DNA from: Fragilaria radians
Lineage: Eukaryota; Bacillariophyta; Fragilariophyceae; Fragilariales; Fragilariaceae
NCBI GenBank assembly: GCA_900642245.1
Contig: CAAAJI010000004.1
Location: forward strand, 379,266-443,265
Direction: 5' to 3'
DNA: 64,000 nt
Notes under the pieces: model-generated
The model's database searches: none
What the model saw: only the letters and a program-made list of their open reading frames with translations
What the model was told of the DNA's origin: nothing
Shown here: positions 12,030-22,138 of the stretch, piece after piece
Numbering within the stretch: the first letter of the stretch is position 1
How the letters are laid out: each line of letters begins with the position of its first letter
Program-made: the position numbers and the translations under genes

Positions 12030-14433
12030 CAGGGATGGCAAAGTTGGTTATTTCAAACCTAGGTTTTTGTAGGCTTTGCTATAAAAACCTGAATGTTTTG
12101 AAATACCCGAGAAAGGTTATTCTAGGTTTTTCAACTATTTTCCAAGCAAATAAAATTTCTGGGCTAAGTAGTTTGGCTCAATTCTAAAAAGATGATTCCG
12201 TAATGAATAAGTAACCTGTCGTTGCATATGTACGTCATTGCAAACCTGTCATTTTTCAAAATCTGATAATTGTGACGATTTCATTGTAAATGGCCAGGGA
12301 GCCGGATATGAGTTTGAAGGTTCAATAACTGCTGCTTTTTCTTCCCAGAACAAGACAATGAATGCTACAACTCCTGAGCAAAATGCATCAGCGCTTAAGA
12401 AGACCAGGATGACTAACATCGGAGGATGCAATATCTCTACTGTGTGGTCATGGTTTACAGATGATCCTGAACCTCAAGAGGCCAAGTCTGAAACCTGCAA
12501 AACATTGCCAAGTCGTCAATCATCACAAGAAGAGGGAATATGCAAAAAAGATTTAATGAAATGCATCTAGTTCAAATTTGCAATGACTGGTACTTGTTGC
12601 GACAATTGCTCTGCGGTGGTGTACCACCGGAAATTGCCCTCCCAAAGCTACAGCTTCACCAGATCCACATGGAACACTATCATTTCAACCAGGATTTCAA
12701 TTGTCAATTTCTCACTTAGCTGTCCCTGGATTGAAATGACAGAGCAGAAGGCATTATCTAAGAGTTGACAATTATTTTTACAACATGATACATCATTCCA
12801 AAGAAATGAGGAACCTCGTTTGTTGAAGGCTTTCAAGATTTGTGGAGCAAATGCTCACATTCGAAGTCAAAAAGACCTGGCTGGTCATTTGCTGAATCAA
12901 ATGAAGAACTTTCTGCAAGGGTTAAGAATACACCTAATCATCCAAAGGCAGAGCATCTGTAAGTTATGGTGGTCCCATGTCAATCGTGATCAAATTGTTA
13001 ACTACATGGCGGTTTGTCCAACAAAGCCCTTCTTCATTGAATCCATATTGACAGGTCAGCAGTTGCATGATGCCACATGGATTATCAGCAACCTTTGCCA
13101 AGTAACTGATTCTATGGAATGTGCGGTGCAATTACTGACAACACAGCAACCAATAATGAGGCAATGAAAAGGCTGAAAGGAAGATACAAGGTAATGTTCT
13201 TCCATGGATGTGCCCCCCATGGCTTGAATTTGCTGGTAAAAGACATTTTTGTGGGCGAACAAAGCGGAGTGGCGTGGAGGGAATTCTGAGCTAGATTATC
13301 CTGAAGGATAACTATTTTGCACAATTATAGGAATTTGATCATTACTGCAAGTATATGGTTGTTTTCTTCAAGAATCATCATACTATGAATGATTTGCTCA
13401 AAGATTCCTAGAAGAATGCCAAGCCTCAGTGTAGATTGTTGGATCTACCTGCTCCAACGCAATGGGGTACATTGAAAGTTTGCTCATGAGCGAGAAGCTC
13501 ATTCATGCCATTATCTCTGTACGGGACTTTATATCAACTGCCTGCTTATCAACAAGAAACGCCTCAGCAAATTAATGGCTTTTTGTCACTGATCCTGATT
13601 TCGTGTTCGATATGAAGAAATGCCTTGTAATCTTGGAGCCAATTAACAGGACTATTGCAAAATTCCAAATTGATGATGTTCCTGTGTCTGCTGTGTATGA
13701 TTTTCTCCTCAAACTACCAAGCCAGTTGAGTACAGTAGAAGTGAGGGCATTCTTGAACAAAGAGGAAACTAAGTATTTACAGAACTTAGCTCAGTCTCAG
13801 ATTCAGTTCATGTACGGTTATGTCCATGGTGTTGGTGACCTTTTGGATCCCAGATACATAGGAAAGGGTCTTGAGGCCAATCGCATGGAAGAATGAGAGG
13901 AATTCATTATGAATTTCCCGCTGAGCATGGATTGAGAAAACGTTGATGCCAATGAAGAAGAATCATTCAAGGAATTAACTGAAAATATCAAACCCATACA
14001 GAATCGCAGAATACTAAAAATAGTTTTAGATTCCAATGGCTTATGAAAAAGAGTAAGATCCATACTCCAATACTGGCAAGTGGATGGAAAGGGGTGGCCT
14101 AATCTCCAGAAGCTGGCATTGAAAGCTTATTCTATGGCGGCTTCTCCTGCATCTGCAGAGAGAAACTTTTCAACATTCGGTTTTGTGCATTTCAAACTTA
14201 GGAATCAACTTGATCGCCAAGCTATTAAGAAACCGGTCTTTATCAATACCACCGGTTCTCAGTTTGAAGAACATTTCTTTCATGATAATATTCGAGACAT
14301 TGATGGTGACATAGAATAGATTATCAATAAAATTGACTATGCTATTGCTATTCATGATAAACCTATAAAAGCCTTGCATTTAACTTTTAACCTAAGGGAA
14401 CAAAGGAAAGTCTTAAGGGTTATGCCATCCTTG
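12030..14433 (+). mobile_element. hAT superfamily DNA transposon, complete ends, inactive
   Basis: The element is 2404 bp. The left end begins CAGGGATGGCAAAG. The right end, read inward, begins CAAGGATGGCATAA, so the terminal inverted repeats match at 9 of the first 10 positions. It is flanked by a perfect 8-bp duplication, GGGAGATC. The interior encodes a broken hAT transposase on the + strand. The intact duplication suggests insertion was recent enough for the flanks to survive, while the transposase has already lost its frame. A related autonomous copy elsewhere in the genome would be needed for mobility. Confidence 0.88.
12238..14319 (+). pseudogene. hAT transposase pseudogene (BED / DUF659 / hAT dimerisation parts)
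   Basis: The product is broken by several stops and frameshifts. In order: a BED-like WSWFTDDPEP segment near 12440; DUF659-like blocks at 12820-13167 (VNYMAVCPTKPFFIES) and, in a shifted frame, at 13120-13260 (ITDNTATNNEAMKRLKGRYK and GCAPHGLNLLVKD); a middle part at 13603-13896 (DDVPVSAVYDFLLKLP, DLLDPRYIGKGLE); and the C-terminal dimerisation region at 14080-14319 (WPNLQKLALKAYSM, SPASAERNFSTFGFVHFKLR). The order and spacing are those of the hAT family with DUF659. No intact open frame remains, so it cannot make a full transposase. Confidence 0.88.
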
Positions 14434-14441
14434 GGGAGATC
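14434..14441 (+). repeat. Right target-site duplication of hAT element
   Basis: GGGAGATC follows the right terminal repeat directly and is identical to 12022-12029. Confidence 0.85.
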
Positions 14442-16334
14442 TATTATGTGATTTTCAGAAAAATATGCGACAAAAATGAGTGAATGCCATGCCAATGATT
14501 AATCAAAGTAGAAAAGCAAATATTATCATCGGGCAAAAATACATAGTTGACAGTCATATACTTAGATTGTTTGACATGGAAATAAAATCTAGAGAAAATA
14601 ATTCATTTGAAAATTTTCCTCAATCGCATTTTGGGCTTTAAAAAGCATCTGTCAAAGAATATTGCAAGCCACTCCATATCAATTTATATTTGGTAGAAAT
14701 ATGACTCACAATATCGAAAAATTGAAAGATACTTAGAATATCAAAAAGTCAAGAAAGAAAATCTTGAAATCCTTATATATATTTGGCTGGTGACCAGGTA
14801 TCATTCGAAAGACTTGGAACTCAATGGATATTTCTAGAGCCTGCTTCTGGACTTTACCCATCAAAGCATAAATATATATGTGAACACGTACAAGGCAAGG
14901 TTCATTTTGTCAGAACGGGTAAATTTCAGTGGAATTACTTCCTTTATTTAAAAGCCATGGAAAGAGAACAATCTTGGTGGCATACGACATACCATAAAAG
15001 TTTAGGGACAAGACAATGCTTTAGGAAGAATACATCAATGAATCATGTTTACTGCTTTGCTCTACGGTGAGATGTAGAAAGTGACACAGATAAAATATGA
15101 ACTATTTTATGGTTTTTTTCTGTTAGTCTTGTCTAATCTTGAAACTTCTCTCAATAGATCTTCTTGATTAAATCCTACTCCTATTTACTATGCACTATCG
15201 GTACAGTACGTCTCCTAACAGTGACACACATCTCTTTAACTTAACATATTATTATTATAACTTTATGGCTTACAACCTATTGCGTTATGGATTTGCTTCT
15301 TGATCCTAGTCAAGGTAGGTCATGCTTCCTTTCTTTCCTTCTTCGTCTTGAAAGAACCATGACTCAGTTATTGTCCATGCTAACTTCAGATCTTAAATTT
15401 GTTGCTTTAAGACGTTGTAATAGGCAATCTGCTTTGACGGGCTTATGATTTCTACACACAGAAATAGATAATTTGTCACAATTAGATGAACCGGGGTGTC
15501 ACAGTCCGTAATCTAAAAGAAGGGAAATATGCTATGAGTCATTTTCCTATACCAAAAAGCACTTTGGAATTGTTTCAATGGGTACTTCTCTTAATATTCG
15601 AAAATAAAGAATTAAATCCTAGGTTATGTTCAAATTGACCAAGGTGCTGAATTTATTCAAGGTTGTTTTAGCAGAAAGTTTGAAAAGTACGGAAACAGTT
15701 GTATGATTTGTGGAAAATACTGCGCATCATTTTGTTGTGATTGATCACAACCTCTTTTCTCATCATTTGGAAGCATTTAGTTAATGTTACCAGCGTTTTG
15801 GATTGTTTCAAGAACACTTTCTCTTCCTTTTCTTTCTTTTTGCGCCTGACATCTGGATGATACCACTATGACTTGAGAAGCAAAATTTGTCTGTAGTAAT
15901 TATTAATTTATCAGTGCCAGAAATTGCCACATAAGCCTATCACTTGAAAAGTTATAATTGTTTTGGATCTTAGAATAAAACTAGAGACATTCTATTCATT
16001 GAACCGATGTTCTATCACTGTGAAGTGTGATGAAGAGGAGTAGGTATCCCTTGGGCCCATGGATTTATTTCTAATTGATCATCACTGACTTTATATATAT
16101 CACCCCCATCCATTTCTTTCAGTTTGAAGAAGAGAAAAAAGGAATGCATATCTTATTATATGGCATTCACTTTCTTTCAGTTTGAAGATTAGAAAAAAGA
16201 AATGCTTGTGTTTGTGTTGTAATATGGCATTCACTTTATTTATCTAATGCAGGAAGTAAGATAAATTTGTAAATTATGGTTCTACGAATTACTAGTTAGA
16301 GGTTAGTCAACCGACAACGAAACACGGTTATAAA
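14442..16334. other. Gene-free region
   Basis: 1.9 kb without a supported gene. A 95-codon frame at 14783-15070 begins with TTG and has no motif. Around 16125-16225 there is a short imperfect direct repeat, with CTTTCAGTTTGAAGA(A/T)(G/T)AGAAAAAA occurring twice about 60 bp apart. Confidence 0.5.
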
Positions 16335-16787
16335 ATGTCGGATATTCCTGGCGCGAAATTTCCACAGTTTAATCATCATCCTCTGCATCTACTTAATGAA
16401 GTACTTTTAGAGGTAGAGGCCAAAGATTTGGAACCAAATCAAAAGCAAGATGAGATTCTGCGATGTGCTGAATTTTTGATGACAGCTGCACTGGTGGAAG
16501 GAGCCCTGAATATCCTCGATACGCCAGGAATGATTCTAAAGTTGCAAGCTCCAAATCGGATATGCCACTTAGTTCGTGGCGAGGAATTCTATTTCTGTTC
16601 AAATGAGATAGTTTTTTGCTCCTGTAGATCTTTTCTTGAGCGCACCAAGCTAGATCCGAAGACTGTATGCAAGCACTTGTTGGCCTTGAAACTTATGCCT
16701 CATTTGAATGGAAAGCCAACTATTGAGACCATATCAGACGAAGACTTCGGGAAAATCATCGTTTCAAGAGCCTTCTCCTTCATATGA
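16335..16787 (+). CDS. ZSWIM7: SWIM zinc-finger protein, ZSWIM7/SWS1 homologue
   Basis: 150 residues, close to human ZSWIM7 (140). The C-terminal half carries the SWIM finger CxCx(n)CxH as FCSCRSF ... TVCKHLLALKLM (residues about 94-118). The N-terminal half is the helical region typical of this family, with an LNILDTPGMILKLQAP segment aligned to the family's LDLVD...ITLISSPSGR block. SWS1 proteins pair with a RAD51-paralogue-like partner (the Shu complex) to stabilise RAD51 filaments in homologous recombination, especially in meiosis. The last residues after DEDFGKIIV differ from those of the adjacent partial copy, which stops right after GKIVV, so the present C-terminus may be an extension made when the region was duplicated. 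RAD51B and MCM8 homologues lie 32 and 43 kb downstream. Confidence 0.88.
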   Translation: MSDIPGAKFPQFNHHPLHLLNEVLLEVEAKDLEPNQKQDEILRCAEFLMTAALVEGALNILDTPGMILKLQAPNRICHLVRGEEFYFCSNEIVFCSCRSFLERTKLDPKTVCKHLLALKLMPHLNGKPTIETISDEDFGKIIVSRAFSFI

Positions 16788-16894
16788 GATAGTTTTCACT
16801 TCTGTAAATCTTCTTTTCAGCGCACCAAGTACATGCCAAAGAAGCCTTTAACGAGACTGTGTCAGACGAAGACTTTGGGAAAATTGTCGTTTGA
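16784..16894 (+). pseudogene. Degenerate partial tandem copy of the ZSWIM7 3' end
   Basis: The sequence from 16784 matches 16603 onward: ATGAGATAGTTTT, TCTTTTC-AGCGCACCAAG, then after an internal deletion GAGAC...TCAGACGAAGACTTTGGGAAAAT. The offset is 181 bp. The deletion removes the CKH part of the SWIM finger. The copy ends with its own in-frame TGA at 16892 right after GKIVV. It contains TCTTCTTTTCAG, a good 3' splice acceptor, where the parent has coding sequence. It cannot encode a working finger alone; use as an alternative 3' exon is possible but unsupported. Confidence 0.7.
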
Positions 16895-17148
16895 TGATCC
16901 TTGTCTACTCTAATGGGCTCAAAAGTTGTAGGATATTTCACAAACTACTTCATTTTTTACATAAATTAAAGTAATCACGAAATTTACGAGATTTTAGAAT
17001 TGAATAATCAGAAACTTCTATTCTCAAATCCAGTGATTAACATTGCTTTCGATTAGAGTTCCTAGAGGATGAATCAGCTGGGAAAGGAAAGATGATAGTA
17101 TTACTCGATAAGGAATTCTTTTTTGGTACATTTTCTCCAACATTATTG

Positions 17149-17535
17149 CTACGTATTATGTACCGAATTCTCAAGGAAAGGATTGGTAGCATTACTAACT
17201 GTCTTGGATACTTCATCTAGCCTAGAGGCCTCCTTTTGTTGCGCATCTAGGACACTTTCATAATCGTAAATAACATTGTGAGTAATATTCACATGAGCTC
17301 CAATTTCTTCCAGAAGGCGCTTCGCAGTGGATTTCATGTCGTCTAGAGTGGCATCAATCTGTCGTTGAATATCTGCCATGCAAGCCTCTCGTTTGGCGCG
17401 TAGTTCAACTCGACGAGCGTCGTCAGAGTTGCCGTCAGGCCTATTGGCGACGCATTCCTCATCTTCTTTCAACATTGTGACGGAAGAGTTTAGCATTGTA
17501 GATTTAGCAGCAAATTTTGAAGTGAAAGTAGACAT
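17149..17535 (-). CDS. Small coiled-coil protein, function unknown
   Basis: 128 residues with an ATG start. After an N-terminal Ser/Thr-rich stretch, residues about 38-115 are almost entirely helical and charged (RRVELRAKREACMADIQRQI, DDMKSTAKRLLEEIG, LDAQQKEASRLDEVSKTV), predicting one or two coiled coils. It has no signal peptide or membrane segment. The layout recalls small helical-bundle subunits of complexes such as BLOC-1 or BORC, but I cannot assign it. It is convergent with ZSWIM7. Codon use looks coding, unlike the flanks. Confidence 0.6.
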   Translation of the reverse strand: MSTFTSKFAAKSTMLNSSVTMLKEDEECVANRPDGNSDDARRVELRAKREACMADIQRQIDATLDDMKSTAKRLLEEIGAHVNITHNVIYDYESVLDAQQKEASRLDEVSKTVSNATNPFLENSVHNT

Positions 17536-17763
17536 TATCTCAATTCCAATTATCTCCCCGTTGATTCACAGCACAATGAACTTGAATTATGAAAGCTGAA
17601 CCGGACATTTGAACTGCAAGTGTGAATCATTTCCAAGATTAAAAACTTGTGTTTCACTTTTCACGCTCGATGAATTTCTTCAGATTGGAAACAGCACAAG
17701 CAACAATATAAAAATGGGTATTAACCCTACAATGAATCTTTCCTACACTTGCAACTGTTAACT

Positions 17764-18114
17764 TTATTTCTCAATTTTTGCAAAAAAGAGTGCATCTCCA
17801 AGATAGCTTGACTTCTTTCCAAAGCTGTCCATGGATACTTCTTCGTATGTGAACAACGAGTACGCGCGGAAGCAATCAGCATATTCTTTTTTGGGGCCTC
17901 GCAGTAAGTAGTAAAAAGTTGCTGTTATGATTACTCGGACAAAAATACAAAATCCAGTTTCAGATGAGTCGCCTTGAAGCTGATTTTGACGTCTTCCTCA
18001 CTCCTTCTGAATATTGTTGTTGAACTTTTTCTTAATATCCACTTCCAAATTCAGCTTTGTCCTCATACTCTCTGGTATGTTGGCCAGATATTGACTTAAT
18101 GCGGATTCATCCAT
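17764..18114 (-). pseudogene. Small open frame interrupted by one in-frame TGA
   Basis: Reading minus from an ATG at 18114, 38 coding-like codons (MDESALSQYLANIPESMRTK...) end at a TGA at 18000-17998. The same frame then stays open for 77 more codons, with another coding-like part (GPKKEYADCFRAYSLFTYEE...) that ends at a TAA at 17764. The total span is 117 codons. The region between the two parts is AT-rich and may be an intron: a GTGAGG donor overlaps the TGA, and TACTTACTGCGAG could be an acceptor, but those borders do not keep the frame. Alternatives are a two-exon gene with other borders, a point-mutated pseudogene, or chance. The family is not recognised. Confidence 0.35.
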
Positions 18115-19720
18115 GACGATATTCAGATTTACCTACAGTGCCAAATCTAAATGGATACTTTTGCCCTACAGGTTATTTTTTCACGAGCAAACTGCGTCAT
18201 GTTTTTATTAGAAATTTCAGGGGGGGGGGAGCCATTTAGCCAAGTTCATCATCCCAGCGTAAGCCTGGTGAGGCTCCAATTCATTAATCCAATCAACTCC
18301 TACAATAAAATGGTGAAACTATGTAGTCTCCCCTATTTCCATATCTTAGCATCACAATCCTTCAAGATTTTTAGATCTAAATATCACATGCCTAGCCAAA
18401 CTGAATTCGTATCAACTATGCTTATAAGCACTAGCATACATATTTGAGTATGTGTTTAACTTCTTTTTCTTAGACTTTCGCAAGCAGGAGACTGTACTCT
18501 ATAGTTTGAATGTAGATCCTGCGATATAGAATATTAAACCGTCTAGAAGACTAATTGATCAGATAATCTGTTAGCTTGCGTTCACGGAGAAATCATGAAA
18601 CCGAAACATGTAAGCTCCTCCCACTGAGATTTTTCTCATTCTGCTGTTTTCCGATAATTTATGAGAATTCTTGACATCCTTGTGTACCAACTGTGATTAC
18701 ACTCTGTAATGAAAGTTATATCTACTCTAAAGTATGAAGATGCGGCCTCTACCAATTTCTAAATGTTTTTCCAGAGGTTGCAATCACTACACATATAGGA
18801 TTCTAATGGCATTCGTGTCCTGAGCGATTATGTCAGACACTAATGCCATCCGTATGGAACGATGCAACAAACTCAATTGTATTCACTGAAACTGCAAATT
18901 TGTAGCGTGTTCTTGCTGATTGCCGCTCCACCATCTGAAGTAATTGCCGAAGTTTTTGGTGCTAATAATTTGCTCATATATGGAAAGACTTCTTACCATG
19001 ATAAGTGTACGACTTTTCATCAGAGTCAACATGACCCAATTTACTTGGATATTTCTGCACTCGGATACGTTCAAAATGGAAAGAAGCTGTCTATATTGAC
19101 CATAATTCACATCAAATACTGTCATCATCAGGAAAAATCAACGAAACATTTTGTTTCTGTTGACTTTTTCAAAACAAACTGTCCAAAGACGTTGAATAAA
19201 GTGCCAAGGAAAAATCAAATTTTTAGAATACATTTATTCTTGATCAACATGTCAATTTCTGATATAAATTTGATGGTTTTCCATTATTGATTTCTTTAAC
19301 AAGGTTGTATTTCTAAGGTTTCATGTCTTCTGCACTTTCACTTGAATGATAACATCTATGTCAGAGCTGTAGCAAAGATCAACAATGTAAGTAACATGGA
19401 TGATTAGCCAAGCTTCCGACCTAGGTCTAGCATATTGCCATCCAGACGATTTTTTCCATGTAATCCTTGACCGTTACTAGATACTTTCAGTATAAGATCA
19501 TATTTAATTTTTTTTGCTACATCCCGTATCACACCTAGAATTTTACAGCTAGTGGTCGTATCCTAGAATTACAAAAGAATTTCCCAACGTAGGGATGACG
19601 TTTGTCGGCATTTGAACTTACGTTTTTTAAGATCGGAGACAACGTGCGTGTCAGCACTGACACCTCGACCATCACCTGAAACTACTTTTCAATACATTAC
19701 CAGGATTGGAAAAATCCACG
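18115..19720. other. Gene-poor region
   Basis: The only sizeable frame is 18862-19290, listed separately at low confidence. Otherwise the DNA is AT-rich with no motif. A run of nine G occurs near 18221. Confidence 0.5.
18862..19290 (+). CDS. Hypothetical 142-residue frame, doubtful
   Basis: An ATG-started frame with a hydrophobic N-terminus (LQICSVFLLIAAPPSEVIAE) that could be a signal peptide, followed by a His- and Lys-rich AT-driven sequence. No domain is visible and codon use is like the surrounding non-coding DNA. It may be chance or the remnant of a mobile element. Confidence 0.18.
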   Translation: MQQTQLYSLKLQICSVFLLIAAPPSEVIAEVFGANNLLIYGKTSYHDKCTTFHQSQHDPIYLDISALGYVQNGKKLSILTIIHIKYCHHQEKSTKHFVSVDFFKTNCPKTLNKVPRKNQIFRIHLFLINMSISDINLMVFHY

Positions 19721-21109
19721 ATGAACCTCCGAGCACTGTCCCGCCTCTTTTGTGTATTTCATTTTGTTTCCAGTATTCATGCTGTATCCTTTCAGCCTAA
19801 GGGCCATGCTTTCAAAGAAACCGAGCATATTGTTCGGAAAAACTCTGAGCTCGTGCAGAACATTCCTAGGGGAGGCAATCTCGTTATAGAAGCCGCCAAT
19901 GGCCTAAAAGATTACATGAAGGGACCAAAGACAGACACACTTCTTCTTTTCCTTGTCACAGCGTTGAATACACCTATCAGTAACAAGATTGGCCTTTCAC
20001 CTATCTTGGGATTCCTCGCTACTGGTGTTTTAATGGGCCCCTCTGGGCAAAATTGGATTAAGGATGTGCACACCACCGAGATGCTTGCTGATGTTGGTAT
20101 TGTATTTTTCCTCTTTGAGATGGGAATTCACCTCTCTTTTTCGACCCTAATGAAAATGCGACGCACAGTGTTTGGATTGGGTGGTTCTCAGTTTGCTATT
20201 ACAGCACTCTTGATAGGTACAATTGCGGTTAGCGTATTTGGGTTGAGTATTGAAGCCGCAATTATGTTGGGAGGTGGACTTGCTCTTTCGAGCTCAGCTT
20301 TTGTGCTGCAACTCTTAAAAGATAAAAACCAGCTTGATACTGAGTATGGAAAGGCGTCCTTTGGTGTGTTGCTCCTTCAAGACCTCATGGTTGTCCCTTT
20401 GTTAGTCATTACTCCCATCCTTGCCGGACAGGGTGGCTCACTAGCGAATGCTCTCAGTATGGCAGGAGTGCAAATTGCCATGGCTCTAACAGCTATCATG
20501 CTTTTCGGCAAGTATCTCATGTATCCTCTCTTCGACAACGTTATGGCATCGGATTCTCAAGAATCTTTAATTGGAGTCATTTTGCTTACTGTGCTTGGAA
20601 TGTCCTATTTCACTGAAGGATTGGGTCTGAGCAATACATTGGGACCATTTTTGGCAGGTGTTTTACTAGCCGACCATCCTCTTCACAAGAAGATTGAACA
20701 CGAGGCATCGCCCCTTCGAGGTGTCTTAGTTGGTCTCTTCTTCTTAACAGTTGGTTTTGAAATCGACTTGAAGCTAATTGCGAATAAGGCTGACGTAATC
20801 TTTGGATTAGTCGCTGGCTTATTGACACTAAAAGCAGTAATTGCTGGATATTTGGCCAAATCTTTCGGGGTAAGCCCTGTCACCTCTAAACGCGTCGGCT
20901 TGGTCTTGAGTCAAGGGGGAGAATTCGCTTTCGTCGCTTTCCGTATGGCACGATCTTATGGAATCTTAACTCCAGAGTTGACTAAACTCATGCTTACCGT
21001 TGTGAGCTTGACTATGGCAGCAACACCAATGTTGGAAGATTATGGGGCCAACCTCATGGCAGCAGCAACTGCGTCTGTTCCCACTGTTAAGATTGTCAAG
21101 AAAGCATAA
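19721..21109 (+). CDS. KEA: Plastid-type K+/H+ antiporter (CPA2, KEA/Kef-like)
   Basis: 462 residues from the ATG at 19721; an upstream in-frame TTG adds five. Residues 1-20 are a signal peptide, and SIHA-VSFQP resembles a diatom plastid preprotein cleavage site. From about residue 60 there are 12-13 membrane helices of the sodium/hydrogen exchanger fold. The diagnostic CPA2 block LLLQDLMVVPLL carries the Gln-Asp pair used in ion exchange; LGFLATGVLMGPSG and GLVLSQGGEFAFV are also typical of KefB/KEA. Plant KEA proteins exchange K+ for H+ across envelope or thylakoid membranes and tune pH and photosynthesis. The protein stops after the transport domain: no C-terminal RCK/TrkA nucleotide-binding domain follows, unlike full KEA1-3 or KefC. 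No intron was needed. Confidence 0.92.
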   Translation: MNLRALSRLFCVFHFVSSIHAVSFQPKGHAFKETEHIVRKNSELVQNIPRGGNLVIEAANGLKDYMKGPKTDTLLLFLVTALNTPISNKIGLSPILGFLATGVLMGPSGQNWIKDVHTTEMLADVGIVFFLFEMGIHLSFSTLMKMRRTVFGLGGSQFAITALLIGTIAVSVFGLSIEAAIMLGGGLALSSSAFVLQLLKDKNQLDTEYGKASFGVLLLQDLMVVPLLVITPILAGQGGSLANALSMAGVQIAMALTAIMLFGKYLMYPLFDNVMASDSQESLIGVILLTVLGMSYFTEGLGLSNTLGPFLAGVLLADHPLHKKIEHEASPLRGVLVGLFFLTVGFEIDLKLIANKADVIFGLVAGLLTLKAVIAGYLAKSFGVSPVTSKRVGLVLSQGGEFAFVAFRMARSYGILTPELTKLMLTVVSLTMAATPMLEDYGANLMAAATASVPTVKIVKKA

Positions 21110-22138
21110 TCATAACGCCGGTACTTACAACTTAGTTATGACTCTTTAATCTTCTCGCGTAGTGTTTAACAAAGTGATGCGAGATTCTAGAATCCAATTG
21201 GATTTTGTTTAGTAGCCAATGGAAACAAAATTAAGGTTGACACTTCGTTTTGAAGAGATGAATTTGTCAAGAGAGCTGAATCCAGAAACACACATCTCTG
21301 GAAAGAAAATGTCTATCACTCTGTGAAGTTTATAATTTCCATGGAGGTGTTCCAGGAATGAAAAGAATTCTCTGAACCTGCAAAAAGTCCAACTGCGTAA
21401 CAACCAGATTAGCATTCCGTTGGGACTGAAGATTTTTGAAAGTTGGAATGCAATCCCAGAAAGTCTGATGAATGGATGCTCTGGTCTTGCTAAATTACAC
21501 TAATTGAGTCAGGTCAAAATAAACATAGTTACACTTCATGCTAGTCTAAAGCCTTGATATTGTGACCTCTTCATCTCATACATTTTACCTTTCAGCAAGA
21601 ACTATAGAGGTTGAGATTTCCGGGATATGGAAAAGGATAAAATACATTTTGTTATCCTTTTATCCTATCGTAATGACAATTACTGTACAACATTGATATT
21701 TATTTAGGCTTAATATTTTGTATAGACGTAAAATTACCTATGTTATTGAGATTCATTCGAGTACAAAAAGAGCAAAAATCTAGTTTCTGATTTAATTTTT
21801 GGGCATCACAAGTTTGCAACAGGTACAAGGTAAATTCGAGAATTATAATGATTTTGATTCTATGTATATTTATTTGCGTTTCATAAGCTTGCCACAAGTT
21901 CACGAGGAAACACACCTTAGGTCCGCATCGTCTGTCTATTCATTCATGATGTGATCTTGCATCATTTGCCATAATCCGCGCCAGAATCAACAGCAGTTTT
22001 CGATGGAAACTCTGACTTTACACTTTAAGGATAGTGCTATATGTTCGAACTCCGTGATGATGGAAAAGCCATTGAGTAACATCCATTACATTCTTGGAAG
22101 TATTTCACACGGTAGGGAAAACTTTGGCGTGCTTTCTC
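21110..22138. other. Gene-free region
   Basis: About 1 kb upstream of the PRP38-like gene. It has only short AT-rich frames and no repeat or RNA signal that I can see. Confidence 0.5.

Noticed and set aside
12005..12187. 60-codon frame spanning the left end of the hAT element
   Set aside because: Crosses the insertion border and starts with TTG, so it cannot be an ancestral gene.
14783..15070. 95-codon frame downstream of the hAT element
   Set aside because: Starts with TTG, is AT-driven and shows no motif or splice support.
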